This document shows positions 42,226 through 51,187 of a stretch of 64,000 nt of DNA, piece by piece. The DNA is from Salinispora fenicalii (lineage in GTDB: Bacteria; Actinomycetota; Actinomycetes; Mycobacteriales; Micromonosporaceae): contig NZ_AZWQ01000010.1 in assembly GCF_000514815.1 (NCBI RefSeq), positions 216,660 to 280,659 on the forward strand, written 5' to 3'. The position numbers and the translations under genes were made by a program. Each line of letters opens with the position of its first letter. Positions within the stretch are counted from its first letter, which is position 1. The notes beneath the pieces were generated by a model. That model did not search any database and had not been told where the DNA came from. It was given only the letters and a program-made list of their open reading frames with translations.

Positions 42226-44736
42226 ATGGTTGATCGCACGGAGCCGGTCCCCACCGAGGCGAGTGTCCGGCGGGCGTTGCGTCGAGCGGCGTCCGGGCGG
42301 GCGCTGGACGCCGACGAGGCGACGGCGCTGCTGAGCGCTCGAGGTGCCGCGCTGGACGAGTTGTTTCGAGTCGCCGGTGCGATCCGGGACGCGGGGCTGC
42401 GCGCGGCCGGGCGGCCGGGCGTGGTGACGTACTCGAAGAAGGTGTTCATCCCGCTCACCCGACTCTGCCGGGACCGGTGTCACTACTGCACTTTCGCCAC
42501 GGTGCCGCACCGGCTGCCGGCGGCGTTCCTCGACCGCGACGAGGTGCTGGCGATCGCCCGGCAGGGCGCGGAGCTCGGCTGCAAGGAGGCGTTGTTCACG
42601 CTCGGCGACCGGCCGGAAGAGCGCTGGCCGGCGGCTCGCCAGTGGTTGGACGAGCGTGGGTACGACTCGACCCTGGACTACCTGCGCTCCTGCGCGGTGG
42701 CCGTGCTGGAGGAGACGGGCCTGCTGCCACACCTCAACCCCGGGGTACTCAGCTGGTCTGAACTGCAGCGACTCAAACCGGTCGCGCCGAGCATGGGCAT
42801 GATGTTGGAGACCACCGCCACCCGACTGTGGTCATCCCCGAAAGGCCCGCACTATGGCTCGCCGGACAAGGAGCCGGCCGTACGGCTGCGGGTGCTCGAG
42901 GACGCGGGGCGGGTGAATGTGCCCTTCACCACCGGCATCCTCATCGGGATCGGGGAGACCCCGGCCGAGCGGGTCGATGCGCTCTTCGCGATCCGCCGGT
43001 CACACCGGGAGTACGGCCACCTTCAGGAGGTGATCGTGCAGAACTTTCGGGCCAAGCCAGACACAGCGATGCGCGGGATGCCGGATGCGGAGCTGCACGA
43101 TCTCGCCGCCACCGTGGCGGTGGCCCGGGTGCTGCTCGGCCCTCAGGCTCGCCTCCAGGCACCACCGAACCTCATCGCGGGCGAGTACGATCTGCTGCTG
43201 CGCGCCGGCATCGACGACTGGGGTGGCGTCTCGCCGTTGACCCCGGACCATGTCAATCCGGAGCGACCCTGGCCGCAGCTTGACGAGCTGTCCCGTCGCA
43301 CCGAGCAGGCCGGGTTCGCACTGCGGGAGCGGTTGACGATCTACCCGGAGTACGTCCGCGCCGGTGACCCGTGGCTCGACCCGCGCCTACTGCCGCACGT
43401 GGCGGCCCTGGCGGATCCGGCGACCGGGCTGGCGGTGCCCACCGTCCGCCCGACGGGGCATCCGTGGCAGGAGCCGGACGAGACCTACGGTGGGCGGGTC
43501 GACCTGCACACCACCATCGACACCACCGGCCGTACCACCGATCGGCGGGGGGACTTCGACCAGGTCTACGGCGATTGGTCGATGGTGGCCGATCGGGTGG
43601 GCGCCGGAGCGACCGCCGGAGTCGGCGACCACGACCTACGGGCCGGTCTGCGCCTCGCCGCGGACGATCCGGCGTCGCTGCTGGAGCCCGGACACACCGC
43701 TGCCGCGCTGGCGCTCTTCGCTGCGGATGGCCCGGCCTTGGATGAGCTGTGTCGGATCGCCGACGATGTTCGCCGCGACGCGGTCGGTGACGAGGTCACC
43801 TACGTGGTCAACCGCAACATTAACTTCACCAATGTCTGCTATGTGGGCTGCCGTTTCTGCGCTTTCGCGCAGCGCGAGCGGGATGCCGACGCGTACCGCC
43901 TCTCGGTTGACCAGATCGCGGACCGGGCCGAGCAGGCGTGGCGGGCCGGGGCCAGTGAGGTGTGCCTCCAGGGAGGTATCGACCCGAGGCTGCCGGTGAC
44001 GGCCTACGCCGACCTGGTGCGGGCGATCAAGACCCGGGTGCCGGGGTTGCATGTGCACGCGTTCTCCCCGATGGAGGTCGTTACCGCGGCCGGCAAGGCG
44101 GGCGTGTCCATCCGGGAGTGGCTGACCGAGCTACGGGAGGCCGGGCTGGACACCATCCCGGGCACCGCCGCCGAGATCCTCGACGACGAGGTGCGCTGGG
44201 TCCTCACCAAGGGCAAGCTACCGACGGCCGCCTGGGTCGAGGTGGTCACCACCGCGCACGAGCTGGGGATTCGGTCCAGCTCCACGATGATGTACGGACA
44301 CGTTGACCATCCCGCGCAGTGGCTTACCCACTTCCGGGTGTTGGCCAACACACAAGACCGTACGGGCGGCTTCACCGAGTTTGTCGCGCTGCCGTTCGTG
44401 CACACCAACGCCCCGATCTATCTGGCCGGGATCGCCCGTCCGGGGCCTACCTGGCGGGAGAATCGGGTGGTGCACGCGATGTCCCGGCTGCTGCTGCACG
44501 ACCGGATCCGTAACATCCAGTGCTCGTGGGTGAAGCTGGGGGACGAGGGGAGCGCCGAACTGCTCCGCGGCGGCTGCAACGATCTGGGCGGCACCCTGAT
44601 GGAGGAGACCATCTCCCGGATGGCGGGCTCCGGCAACGGGTCGGCTCGGACCGAGGAACAGTTGGTCGCGATCGCGGCAGCGGCCGGGCGGCCAGCGAGC
44701 AGGCGAACAACCGCGTATGGGCACCGGGCCGGGTAG
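42226..44736 (+). CDS. fbiC: 7,8-didemethyl-8-hydroxy-5-deazariboflavin (Fo) synthase
   Basis: Fused CofG-CofH enzyme with two radical-SAM domains that builds the deazaflavin Fo from a ribityl-uracil and tyrosine. 836 residues, near the mycobacterial length. The CofG-like half has CRDRCHYC with cysteines 81, 85 and 88; the CofH-like half has CYVGCRFC (about 545-552). Both [4Fe-4S] sites are intact. The ATG at 42226 lies six bases after a TACGCT box. A longer frame from 42175 has no ribosome site or homology. It supplies Fo to the adjacent fbiA-fbiB operon. Confidence 0.95.
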   Translation: MVDRTEPVPTEASVRRALRRAASGRALDADEATALLSARGAALDELFRVAGAIRDAGLRAAGRPGVVTYSKKVFIPLTRLCRDRCHYCTFATVPHRLPAAFLDRDEVLAIARQGAELGCKEALFTLGDRPEERWPAARQWLDERGYDSTLDYLRSCAVAVLEETGLLPHLNPGVLSWSELQRLKPVAPSMGMMLETTATRLWSSPKGPHYGSPDKEPAVRLRVLEDAGRVNVPFTTGILIGIGETPAERVDALFAIRRSHREYGHLQEVIVQNFRAKPDTAMRGMPDAELHDLAATVAVARVLLGPQARLQAPPNLIAGEYDLLLRAGIDDWGGVSPLTPDHVNPERPWPQLDELSRRTEQAGFALRERLTIYPEYVRAGDPWLDPRLLPHVAALADPATGLAVPTVRPTGHPWQEPDETYGGRVDLHTTIDTTGRTTDRRGDFDQVYGDWSMVADRVGAGATAGVGDHDLRAGLRLAADDPASLLEPGHTAAALALFAADGPALDELCRIADDVRRDAVGDEVTYVVNRNINFTNVCYVGCRFCAFAQRERDADAYRLSVDQIADRAEQAWRAGASEVCLQGGIDPRLPVTAYADLVRAIKTRVPGLHVHAFSPMEVVTAAGKAGVSIREWLTELREAGLDTIPGTAAEILDDEVRWVLTKGKLPTAAWVEVVTTAHELGIRSSSTMMYGHVDHPAQWLTHFRVLANTQDRTGGFTEFVALPFVHTNAPIYLAGIARPGPTWRENRVVHAMSRLLLHDRIRNIQCSWVKLGDEGSAELLRGGCNDLGGTLMEETISRMAGSGNGSARTEEQLVAIAAAAGRPASRRTTAYGHRAG

Positions 44737-44741
44737 CGCCT

Positions 44742-44812
44742 GACCTACACCGCTTGCGGGACCCGGACCTACGCCGCCTTCCGGACCCGGATCTGTGCCG
44801 CTTTCCGGACCC
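44742..44812. repeat. 24-bp tandem repeat, three copies
   Basis: Imperfect copies begin at 44742, 44766 and 44790, each with GACCT/GATCT, an ACGCCGC-type centre and a GGACCCG end. They lie just after the fbiC stop. Confidence 0.7.
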
Positions 44813-45088
44813 CTGGGTTGGGCCGGTGGCCGGTGGGGGGTGGTTCCCTGCCACGGGAGTGGTCCCCTGGCGTGTGGGGTGGTCTGCGGCAATTGGGCAG
44901 TCCACCGCGGCAGCCCACCCGGCGGCGGCCAGCCTGGCCCCTCGGTCGGTCGCTGTACCGATTGGTGGGATTTTCGGGTCGGATGAGCTCGAAGCCCGTC
45001 CATGGTGGATGGACTTCCAATACCTCCTGCCTGGCTGAGGCGATAGCCGACTTGCTGTCTTTCGTACCTATCGCCTGTCGCGCAGATC

Positions 45089-45103
45089 GTCCACTATGTG
45101 GAC
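45089..45103. promoter_or_regulatory. 15-bp dyad upstream of whiB
   Basis: GTCCAC (45089-45094), TAT, GTGGAC (45098-45103): a perfect inverted repeat of operator size in otherwise unassigned DNA. Confidence 0.3.
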
Positions 45104-45363
45104 TGGGGTTGCGTCTTTTGGGTCACCCTGGGCGATGGGTGTTGTGGCGGCGGGATAGCCTGTGCACCGCCAAGATCACGATCTGGTTCGACGGGTTGGC
45201 GTGTCCGGTGTTCGGTGCCGCGCCACGGAGAAAACTCCGGCAACTCGCCGGGGCGGGCGTTACCCGGCAGGGGTCTGAATCGGTAGGGCAGGTTGCGAGG
45301 CCGGGAGGCCGGATGGGCCGGACCGGGTGAGGTTTGGAGGGCAACCCCATTATCAAGATTGGC

Positions 45364-45393
45364 TTGACGGCGCACGTACGACACGCGTGTAAT
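45364..45393 (+). promoter_or_regulatory. candidate whiB promoter with palindrome at the -10 edge
   Basis: TTGACG (45364-45369), an 18-bp spacer and TGTAAT (45388-45393). The perfect palindrome ACACGCGTGT (45381-45390) spans the spacer end and enters the -10; it is preceded by G, giving a GACAC core like that reported for WhiA. Transcription would start about 105 bp before the whiB ATG. Confidence 0.45.
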
Positions 45394-45504
45394 TTGACTG
45401 GGGTTGTTCGCGAAACGCTACATATCGGTATCGGACGGACAACACGCCTTTCGCGTGGGGGGTTGCAGCGGCGATGACGCCGGTGCGCGACAAGGAGGCA
45501 TCGA

Positions 45505-45762
45505 ATGGACGGCCAGCTCGAGGCGGCCGACCTGCTCGGAAACGCGCCGGAGTGGCAGGAGCGGGCGCTCTGCTCGCAAACCGACCCGGAGGCGTTCTTC
45601 CCCGAGAAGGGCGGCTCAACCCGTGAGGCGAAGCGGATCTGCTCACGCTGCGAGGTCAAGACCGAGTGCCTTGAGTACGCGCTCGGTCACGACGAGCGGT
45701 TCGGCATCTGGGGCGGTCTCTCCGAGCGGGAGCGCCGCAGGCTCAAGCGGCGTGCCGCCTGA
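45505..45762 (+). CDS. whiB: WhiB-family iron-sulfur transcription factor (WhiB/WhiB2 type)
   Basis: Small [4Fe-4S] regulator that works with sigma factor in development and cell division (WhiB in Streptomyces, WhiB2 in mycobacteria). 85 residues. The four cluster cysteines are C23, C46, C49 and C55; the WhiB turn GIWGG is at 67-71 and a basic tail (RERRRLKRRAA) binds DNA. The segments DPEAFFPEKGGSTREAK and HDERFGIWGGLSERER assign it to the WhiB/WhiB2 subgroup. ATG at 45505 follows AAGGAGG. It lies near fbiA and DUF3499, as in mycobacteria, and has a long regulatory upstream region. Confidence 0.95.
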   Translation: MDGQLEAADLLGNAPEWQERALCSQTDPEAFFPEKGGSTREAKRICSRCEVKTECLEYALGHDERFGIWGGLSERERRRLKRRAA

Positions 45763-45790
45763 CATCAGGTTGGATCCGGGGTGGTGGGGG

Positions 45791-45816
45791 CTGCCCCGGA
45801 CCGCTGCCCCGGACCG
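45791..45816. repeat. 13-bp tandem duplication after whiB
   Basis: CTGCCCCGGACCG is repeated at 45791-45803 and 45804-45816, between the convergent whiB and metallopeptidase-family stops. Confidence 0.7.
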
Positions 45817-45818
45817 GC

Positions 45819-46268
45819 TCAGGCCAACTCATCCGGGTCCGCTCCGAGTAGGTTCGCCACCTGTTCGATGATGACGTCGTGGACGAGGTCGGCGAGGTCC
45901 TCACGGTCCATCGCCCGGAACTCCAGCGGCCGGCGGTAGAGGACGATCCGTGGCGGCATCTCCTGGCGGCCCGGTCGCCCGGGCAGCAGGCGGGCGAGGG
46001 GCACTGCGCCATCCTCGAGAACGTCAGAGTCGTAGACATTCAGCTCCGGCGGCACATCCTCCACCGCGAACTCGACCCCGGCCAACTCCTTGGCGAACCG
46101 CCGCTCAAGTGTTTCGACCGTGTCCAGCACCAGTCCGTCGAAGACCTCGGCCTTCGTTCGAGCCAGGGGCACCGTGGCCGGCACCAGGCGGCCGCGCAGG
46201 CCACGGCCATGACGGTCGCGGCGCGTGCGCCGGCCGGTGCCGGGGCGGCGGTGTTCCGGGCTTCCCAT
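45819..46268 (-). CDS. zincin-like metallopeptidase-family protein with degenerate active site
   Basis: 149 residues. An arginine-rich N-terminus is followed by a domain resembling the small bacterial zincin family (Pfam Zincin_1, from memory) found next to whiB and DUF3499 in actinobacteria. Typical members have HExxH; here the helix reads VHDVIIEQVANLL, retaining one histidine and a glutamate but not the full motif, so peptidase activity is doubtful. The ATG at 46268 lies six bases after a TACCCT box, consistent with a leaderless transcript. Function unknown; a non-catalytic regulatory or structural role is possible. Confidence 0.75.
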   Translation of the reverse strand: MGSPEHRRPGTGRRTRRDRHGRGLRGRLVPATVPLARTKAEVFDGLVLDTVETLERRFAKELAGVEFAVEDVPPELNVYDSDVLEDGAVPLARLLPGRPGRQEMPPRIVLYRRPLEFRAMDREDLADLVHDVIIEQVANLLGADPDELA

Positions 46269-46274
46269 GGGCCC

Positions 46275-46280
46275 AGGGTA
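46275..46280 (-). promoter_or_regulatory. -10 box of a leaderless promoter for the zincin-like gene
   Basis: TACCCT on the minus strand ends six bases before the ATG at 46268, separated by GGGCCC only. Confidence 0.5.
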
Positions 46281-46407
46281 GTCCCCGACCGGTGTTGTCC
46301 CGCGACAGCCGGGGCGCGCTGGCGCGCCGGATCCGAACGGCTGAATTGTGATCACCAAGACGGGCGTGTCGGGTCGCGAACCGGTGCGCCGAAGCCGGTA
46401 ATGGAGA

Positions 46408-46413
46408 TACCCT
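46408..46413 (+). promoter_or_regulatory. -10 box of a leaderless promoter for DUF3499
   Basis: TACCCT ends six bases before the GTG at 46420, again with no Shine-Dalgarno sequence. Confidence 0.5.
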
Positions 46414-46419
46414 GCCGCG

Positions 46420-46791
46420 GTGAGGTCATCACGGCGCTGTACCCGAAACGGCTGTCCCCGGCAAGCAGTCGCCACATTGACCTATGTCTACAACGAGTCG
46501 ACCGCCGTGGTGGGGCCGCTGGCTGCTTTTGCCGAGCCGCACACGTACGACCTCTGTGAGCCGCATGCGCGCAGTCTGACCGCGCCCCGAGGCTGGGAAG
46601 TCGTCCGGCACGAGGGGGAGTTCGAGCCGCCGCCGCCCACGACCGACGACCTGGTCGCTCTCGCCGAGGCGGTCCGCGAGGCAGCCCGCCCGGTAGCCCC
46701 TCGGCCCCCGGAGGGTAGCCCCGACTCAGCGCCCTCGACGTCGTCCACCGGGCGTCGCGGCCACCTCCGCGTAATCCCCCCCAGTCACTGA
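46420..46791 (+). CDS. DUF3499 protein
   Basis: A 123-residue actinobacterial protein of unknown function. C7, C12, C46 and H49 (RRCTRNGC and DLCEPHA) look like a zinc-binding site; the last 50 residues are a disordered Pro/Ser-rich tail. DUF3499 genes sit beside whiB and the manB-manA block in mycobacteria (Rv3259), and here it lies next to whiB, but the block is interrupted by a pseudogene, a sigma-factor pair and several other genes before manB. GTG at 46420 from a leaderless transcript. A role in transcription or nucleic-acid binding is possible from the zinc site but unproven. Confidence 0.85.
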   Translation: MRSSRRCTRNGCPRQAVATLTYVYNESTAVVGPLAAFAEPHTYDLCEPHARSLTAPRGWEVVRHEGEFEPPPPTTDDLVALAEAVREAARPVAPRPPEGSPDSAPSTSSTGRRGHLRVIPPSH

Positions 46792-46808
46792 CCGCCGCCG
46801 CGGTCGTC

Positions 46809-47165
46809 CCCCGGTACGGCTGCAGCCGGGACCAGGCTTCGGTGAAGACGACTCGCAGGATCTGTTCCATCTCGTCGAACTGCTCAGGCCCGGCAATCAA
46901 CGGTGGTGCGAGCTGCACCACCGGGTCACCCCGGTCGTCGGCTCGGCAGTAGAGGTCGGAGCGGAAGAGCGCGGGGGAGAGGAAGTTCGCGCAGCAGCCG
47001 CTCGGAGTCCGCCTCGTCGAAGGTCTCCTTGGTCGCCTTGTCCTTGACCAGTTCGATGCCGTAGAAGTATCCGTCGCCCCGAACATCGCCGACGATCGGC
47101 AACTCGTGCACCCGTTCCAGGGTGGCCCGGGCTTCTTGCCGAGCAAGGATCCGGGCCGCTGTCGA
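46809..47165 (-). pseudogene. truncated, frameshifted class-III aminotransferase remnant
   Basis: The minus strand encodes only the C-terminal part (about 115 residues) of a PLP class-III aminotransferase of the omega-amino-acid type. One frame reads ERVHELPIVGDVRGDGYFYG...VKDKATKETFDEADSERLLRE; after a +1 shift near 46985 a second frame continues FLSPALFRSDLYCRADDRGD...PLIAGPEQFDEMEQILRVVF. The N-terminal three-quarters, including the PLP lysine, are gone: homology stops near 47165, where the DGPF/sigma promoter begins. The gene was evidently cut by a deletion or insertion and then decayed. Confidence 0.75.
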
Positions 47166-47187
47166 AATCTGCGTCCCGCCATTCGTC
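47160..47187 (+). promoter_or_regulatory. ECF42-type promoter for the DGPF/sigma operon
   Basis: TGTCGA (47160-47165), an 18-bp spacer and CGTC (47184-47187) match the motif I recall for ECF42 sigma factors (TGTCGA at -35, CG(A/T)C at -10). It lies 42 bp before the DGPF start, so the sigma factor probably activates its own operon. Confidence 0.6.
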
Positions 47188-47229
47188 GGAAGGTTGTCGG
47201 ACCAGAATCAGCAGCTGGAGGAGGATTTC

Positions 47230-47574
47230 ATGGCCAAGTACCTGATCTTGATCTACGAGTCCGAGCAGGTGTGGGAGAACGCCAGCGAGGAGCAGTGGCA
47301 GGCCGCGATGGCCGAGCACGAGCGGTTCACCCTGCAGGTGCCTGAACAGGGGGGCAAGATCCTCGGTGGGGAGGCGCTCCAGCCGACCAGCGCCGCCACG
47401 ACGGTCCGTGGCGACATGGTCACCGACGGCCCGTTCGTCGAGACAAAAGAGGCCCTCGGTGCCTACTACGTGGTCGAGGCCCGTGACCTCGACCATGCCA
47501 TCGCGTTGGCCAAGCTCTGCCCCGCCGGCGCCGGCGGCGTGGAACTCCGCCCGATCATGGAGGTAGACGGCTGA
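47230..47574 (+). CDS. DGPF-motif protein (YCII-related)
   Basis: A 114-residue protein of the YCII/DGPF family with a ferredoxin-like fold; the hallmark DGPFVETKE is at about 74-82. These proteins accompany ECF42 sigma factors in many actinobacteria, and their biochemical activity is unknown. The ATG at 47230 follows CTGGAGGAGG, an excellent ribosome site. An in-frame start at 47122 lies in the pseudogene and has no homology. Its stop overlaps the probable CTG start of the sigma-factor gene (CTGA), making the two a coupled operon under an ECF42-type promoter. Confidence 0.9.
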   Translation: MAKYLILIYESEQVWENASEEQWQAAMAEHERFTLQVPEQGGKILGGEALQPTSAATTVRGDMVTDGPFVETKEALGAYYVVEARDLDHAIALAKLCPAGAGGVELRPIMEVDG

Positions 47575-48791
47575 ACAAGACGAATATCGCGCGAGCTGTC
47601 GCCGATACGCACCGTCGCGAGTGGGCTTTCGTGCTCGCCGCGACGGTGCGCGTCACCGGCGACCTCGACCTCGCCGAGGAGTGCGTGCAGGACGCGTACG
47701 TGATCGCGCTCGACGCCTGGCTGCGCGACGGCGTCCCGGACAACCCCGGCGCATGGCTGACGACGACCGCACGGCGGCGGGCCCTCGACGGCCGCCGCCG
47801 CGAGCGCACCCTGCGCGCCAAGCTGCCGCTGCTGGTCGAACCCGAGGAGTCCACGGTGGAGGACATCATCGACGACCGGCTGCGCCTGCTCTTCACCTGC
47901 TGCCACCCAGCACTCGCCCGGGAGGCACAGGTCGCGCTCACGCTCCGGCTGGTCTGCGGGCTCACCACGGCCGAGATTGCTCATGCGTTTTTGATCTCCG
48001 AGGCGACGATGGCGGCCCGGATCACCCGGGCCAAGAAGAAGATCGCCGCGGCCCGGATCGCCTACCGCGCGCCGGCTCCCGAGGAACTGCCGGACCGGCT
48101 GGACGCGGTACTGACCGTGGTGCACCTGCTCTACACCACCGGGCACACCGCCCCGGCCGGCGACCGGCTGGTGCGGGTGGACCTGGTGGAGAAGGCGTTC
48201 GACCTGGCCCGGATGCTGCGGACGCTCATGCCCGATGAGCGGGAGGTACGCGGGCTGCTGGCTCTGCTGCTGCTCACCGACGCCCGCCGGGCGACCCGAA
48301 CGGCTACCGACGGGCGGCTGCTTCTCCTCGCCGAGCAAGACCGCGGCCAGTGGGACCGGACCGCGATCGCCGAGGGCGCGGCGCTGGTCCCGGGCGCGCT
48401 GCGCGGCGGGGCCGGCCGTTTCGCGCTGCAGGCGGCCATCGCGGCGCTGCACGCCGAGGCACCGACCTACGAAGACACCGACTGGCGCCAGATCGTCGGC
48501 CTGTACGACGTGCTCCTGACGGTCTGGACGTCACCGGTGGTGGCCCTGAACCGGGCGGTCGCTGTGTCCATGGCGGACGGACCGACCGCCGCCCTGGCAA
48601 CCATCGAGGCGCTGGACGCCGACGGCCGGCTCGCCGGCTACCGGTACCTGCCGGCGACTCGGGCCGACCTGCTGCGGCGGCTGGGCCGGCACACCGAGGC
48701 GGCGGCAGAGTACCGGCAGGCGCTGGAGCTGACCGACAACGTAGCCGAACGCGGGTCCCTTCGACGCCGTCTGGACGAGGTCAGCCGCTAG
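47571..48791 (+). CDS. ECF42-type RNA polymerase sigma factor with C-terminal TPR-like domain
   Basis: Sigma-70-family factor of the ECF42 group. Region 2 (about 10-80, AFVLAATVRVTGDLDLAEECVQDAYV) and region 4 (about 105-165, LRLVCGLTTAEIAHAFLISEATMAARI) are followed by about 200 residues with a TPR-like C-terminal extension (VVALNRAVAVSMADGPTAALATIEAL, ATRADLLRRLGR) typical of the group. There is no anti-sigma gene; the extension is thought to control activity. Coding sequence continues upstream of the first GTG (47631) with the conserved RAVADTHRREWAF, so the true start is probably the CTG at 47571, overlapping the DGPF stop. With GTG 47631 region 2 would lose about 20 residues. Confidence 0.85.
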   Translation: MNKTNIARAVADTHRREWAFVLAATVRVTGDLDLAEECVQDAYVIALDAWLRDGVPDNPGAWLTTTARRRALDGRRRERTLRAKLPLLVEPEESTVEDIIDDRLRLLFTCCHPALAREAQVALTLRLVCGLTTAEIAHAFLISEATMAARITRAKKKIAAARIAYRAPAPEELPDRLDAVLTVVHLLYTTGHTAPAGDRLVRVDLVEKAFDLARMLRTLMPDEREVRGLLALLLLTDARRATRTATDGRLLLLAEQDRGQWDRTAIAEGAALVPGALRGGAGRFALQAAIAALHAEAPTYEDTDWRQIVGLYDVLLTVWTSPVVALNRAVAVSMADGPTAALATIEALDADGRLAGYRYLPATRADLLRRLGRHTEAAAEYRQALELTDNVAERGSLRRRLDEVSR

Positions 48792-49282
48792 GGCTGCGCT
48801 GCTCACGGCCAGCCGCCGCACCCGGACGGTCACCTCCGTTGGATCCCTGCTGCCCACCTAGACGAGTAAGTCCGCAGTCTGGACTGACGCAAGGATTCAG
48901 CCTGCCGTTCGAGCGGACCAACGGTGAGTCCTCCGCCCGTATGGCCGGCTCGTCTCCGGGCGCGCCGACCATCACCTGGTCCTGGGAGCGACCGACCAGT
49001 CATCCGCCCTGACTGGTCGAGGGGCACAGCCAAGGTACGGCCGAAATGGGGAATAGGATGATCTTGGGGATGTGAGGGATACTTGAGCTGGTGCCCCTGA
49101 GCTGGTGCCCCTGAGCTGCGTCCCGAGCTGGGTTCGCGGGAGTTGGTGCCCTGCGGTCTGGTCGTGTGGGTAGGGGCGGGGTCAGTCAGTCCGGCTGTCG
49201 GTCGTTGTTCGACGGGGTATGTCGTTTGGTCGATGCGGTCTGTCGTTACTCGACTCTGCGCCGTCGGTGCCCGACCTGGGCC
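48792..49282. other. 491-bp region without a recognised gene
   Basis: Between the sigma-factor stop and the convergent DUF779 stop. No frame shows coding bias or homology I can name. It contains a 14-bp tandem repeat (49084-49125) and no clear terminator. Confidence 0.6.
49084..49125. repeat. 14-bp tandem repeat
   Basis: TGAGCTGGTGCCCC at 49084-49097 and 49098-49111, followed by a diverged third copy from 49112. Confidence 0.7.
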
Positions 49283-49642
49283 TCATTCGTGGTCGCGGCG
49301 GGCGAGGGTGGAGCGGATGAGGAAGCGCAGGCCCTCCGGGGCCTCGAGGGAGAATCCGCTGCCCCGGCCGGGAACCACGTCGATCGTGAGCTTCGTGTGC
49401 TGCCAGAGGTCCCACTGGGCGCGCGAGATCCAGAATTCGACTGGCTCTGGCACGCCACCTACCGCCAGCGCCGCCAGCCGAATGTCCGACGAGCCGGTGC
49501 GGAATTCGCCCGCGGGGTAGCACATCGGTGCGCTGCCGTCGCAGCAGCCACCGGACTGGTGGAACATCAACGGCCCGTGCTGCTCCCGCAGCGACCGGAT
49601 CAGCTCGGCCGCTGCGGGGGTCACGGTGACCAGGTCGCTCAT
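49283..49642 (-). CDS. DUF779 protein (aldehyde dehydrogenase partner)
   Basis: A 119-residue protein of the DUF779 family, usually encoded next to an ExaC/AldB-type aldehyde dehydrogenase. It has a cysteine-rich loop (SGGCCDGSAPMC, about 30-41) that may bind metal, and a conserved FWISRAQWDLWQHTKL stretch. Function is unknown; an assembly or cofactor role for the dehydrogenase is suggested only by linkage. Its ATG shares one base with the aldehyde dehydrogenase stop (TGATG), so it is translationally coupled to it. Confidence 0.88.
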   Translation of the reverse strand: MSDLVTVTPAAAELIRSLREQHGPLMFHQSGGCCDGSAPMCYPAGEFRTGSSDIRLAALAVGGVPEPVEFWISRAQWDLWQHTKLTIDVVPGRGSGFSLEAPEGLRFLIRSTLARRDHE

Positions 49643-51147
49643 CAGAAGAAGCCCAACTTCTTCGGGGCGTAGCTGACCAGCAGGTTCTTGGTCTGCTGGT
49701 AGTGGTCCAGCATCATCTTGTGGTTTTCCCGGCCGATCCCGGACTGCTTGTACCCGCCGAACGCGGCGTGTGCGGGGTACGCGTGGTAGCAGTTCGTCCA
49801 GACCCGCCCTGCCTGAATAGCCCGTCCTGCCCGATATGCCGTATTGATGTCCCGAGTCCAGATGCCGGCACCGAGTCCGTACAAGGTGTCGTTGGCGATC
49901 TTCACGGCGTCGTCGAGGTCAGCGAAGGAGGTCACCGACACCACCGGGCCGAAGATCTCCTCCTGGAAGACTCGCATCGAGTTGCTGCCCTCGAAAATCG
50001 TTGGCTCGACGTAGTACCCACCGGACAGCTCACCGCCCAGCTCCGCTCGTGCGCCACCGGTCAGCACCCGGGCGCCTTCCTGCCGGCCGATGTCTAGATA
50101 GGAGAGGATCTTTTCCAGCTGGTCGTTGGACGCCTGCGCGCCGACCATCGTCGCGCTGTCCAACGGGTGTCCCGGCCTGATCTCCCGGGTCCGCTCGACG
50201 GCCGCCGCCAGAAAGTCGGCGTAGTGACCCTGCTGGATCAGCGCCCGCGACGGGCAGGTGCAGACCTCGCCCTGGTTGAGGGCGAACATGGTGAAACCCT
50301 CGAGCGCCTTGTCGCGGAAGTCGTCCGGCGCGGTGCTGACGTCGTCGAAGAAGATGTTCGGGCTCTTGCCCCCCAACTCCAGGGTGACCGGCTTGATGTT
50401 CTCGCTGGCGTACTGCATGATCAGCCGCCCGGTCGTGGTCTCGCCGGTGAACGCCACCTTGGCCACTCGGGGAGAGGACGCCAGCGGTCGACCCGCCTCG
50501 ACCCCGAAGCCGTTGACCACGTTGACTACACCCGGCGGCAGTAGGTCGGCCACCAGGGACAGCAAGTAGTGGATCGACGCAGGTGTTTGCTCCGCGGGCT
50601 TGAGCACCACCGCGTTGCCGGCGGCGAGCGCCGGGGCGAGCTTCCAGGTTGCCATGAGCAGCGGGAAGTTCCACGGGATGATCTGCCCGACCACACCGAG
50701 CGGCTCGTGGAAGTGGTACGCGACCGTGTCGTCGTCGATCTCGGCGAGGGAGCCTTCCTGGGCCCGGATCACGCCGGCGAAGTAGCGGAAGTGGTCGATC
50801 GCGAGCGGAATGTCGGCGGCGAGTGTCTCACGGATCGGCTTACCGTTCTCCCAGGTCTCCGCGATCGCCAGGGCCTGCAGATGCTCCTGCATCCGGTCGG
50901 CGACCCGGTTGAGGACCAGGGCCCGGTCGGCGGCCGAGGTGCGTCCCCAGGCCCCGGCGGCACCGTGCGCGGCGTCGATGGCCCGCTCCACGTCCTCGGC
51001 GGTACCCCGGGCCACCTCACAGAAGGGCTGCCCGGTCACCGGAGTCGGGTTCTCGAAGTACCGCCCGCCATGCGGCTTGACGTACTCGCCACCGATGAAG
51101 TGGTCGTAGCGGGACTGCCAGTGGGTGGGCGCGTCGTAACGCGTCAT
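49642..51147 (-). CDS. NAD-dependent aldehyde dehydrogenase (ExaC/AldB type)
   Basis: Oxidises aldehydes to carboxylic acids in the cytoplasm; 501 residues. NAD and catalytic motifs are intact: [18 protein letters not shown], the [10 protein letters not shown] glutamate, and [14 protein letters not shown] with the catalytic cysteine. The ATG at 51147 follows GGAGG at ideal spacing; an in-frame ATG at 51285 lacks homology. Together with DUF779 and the neighbouring GAF-domain regulator it looks like an aldehyde-response unit, similar to acetaldehyde/ethanol catabolic clusters. Natural substrate not visible. Confidence 0.92.
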   Translation of the reverse strand: MTRYDAPTHWQSRYDHFIGGEYVKPHGGRYFENPTPVTGQPFCEVARGTAEDVERAIDAAHGAAGAWGRTSAADRALVLNRVADRMQEHLQALAIAETWENGKPIRETLAADIPLAIDHFRYFAGVIRAQEGSLAEIDDDTVAYHFHEPLGVVGQIIPWNFPLLMATWKLAPALAAGNAVVLKPAEQTPASIHYLLSLVADLLPPGVVNVVNGFGVEAGRPLASSPRVAKVAFTGETTTGRLIMQYASENIKPVTLELGGKSPNIFFDDVSTAPDDFRDKALEGFTMFALNQGEVCTCPSRALIQQGHYADFLAAAVERTREIRPGHPLDSATMVGAQASNDQLEKILSYLDIGRQEGARVLTGGARAELGGELSGGYYVEPTIFEGSNSMRVFQEEIFGPVVSVTSFADLDDAVKIANDTLYGLGAGIWTRDINTAYRAGRAIQAGRVWTNCYHAYPAHAAFGGYKQSGIGRENHKMMLDHYQQTKNLLVSYAPKKLGFF

Positions 51148-51187
51148 GGGAACCTCCGCCGTCAACGAGGAGTGGACGGCGTCGACC

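Larger units (their letters stand above)
44737..45504 (+). other. 768-bp non-coding region upstream of whiB
   Basis: No open frame here looks coding. It holds a 24-bp tandem repeat (44742-44812), a GTCCAC-TAT-GTGGAC dyad at 45089-45103, a candidate promoter with an internal palindrome at 45364-45393 and a whiB untranslated leader of about 100 bases with short hairpins. The size fits the complex promoters usual for whiB-type developmental genes. Confidence 0.7.

Noticed and set aside
32082..48792. A secondary-metabolite gene cluster (thioesterase, acetoacetyl-CoA synthetase, glycosyltransferase, two radical-SAM domains)
   Set aside because: Each gene has a housekeeping role (acyl-CoA, GDP-mannose and F420 metabolism), and no polyketide synthase, NRPS, terpene or RiPP core gene is present.
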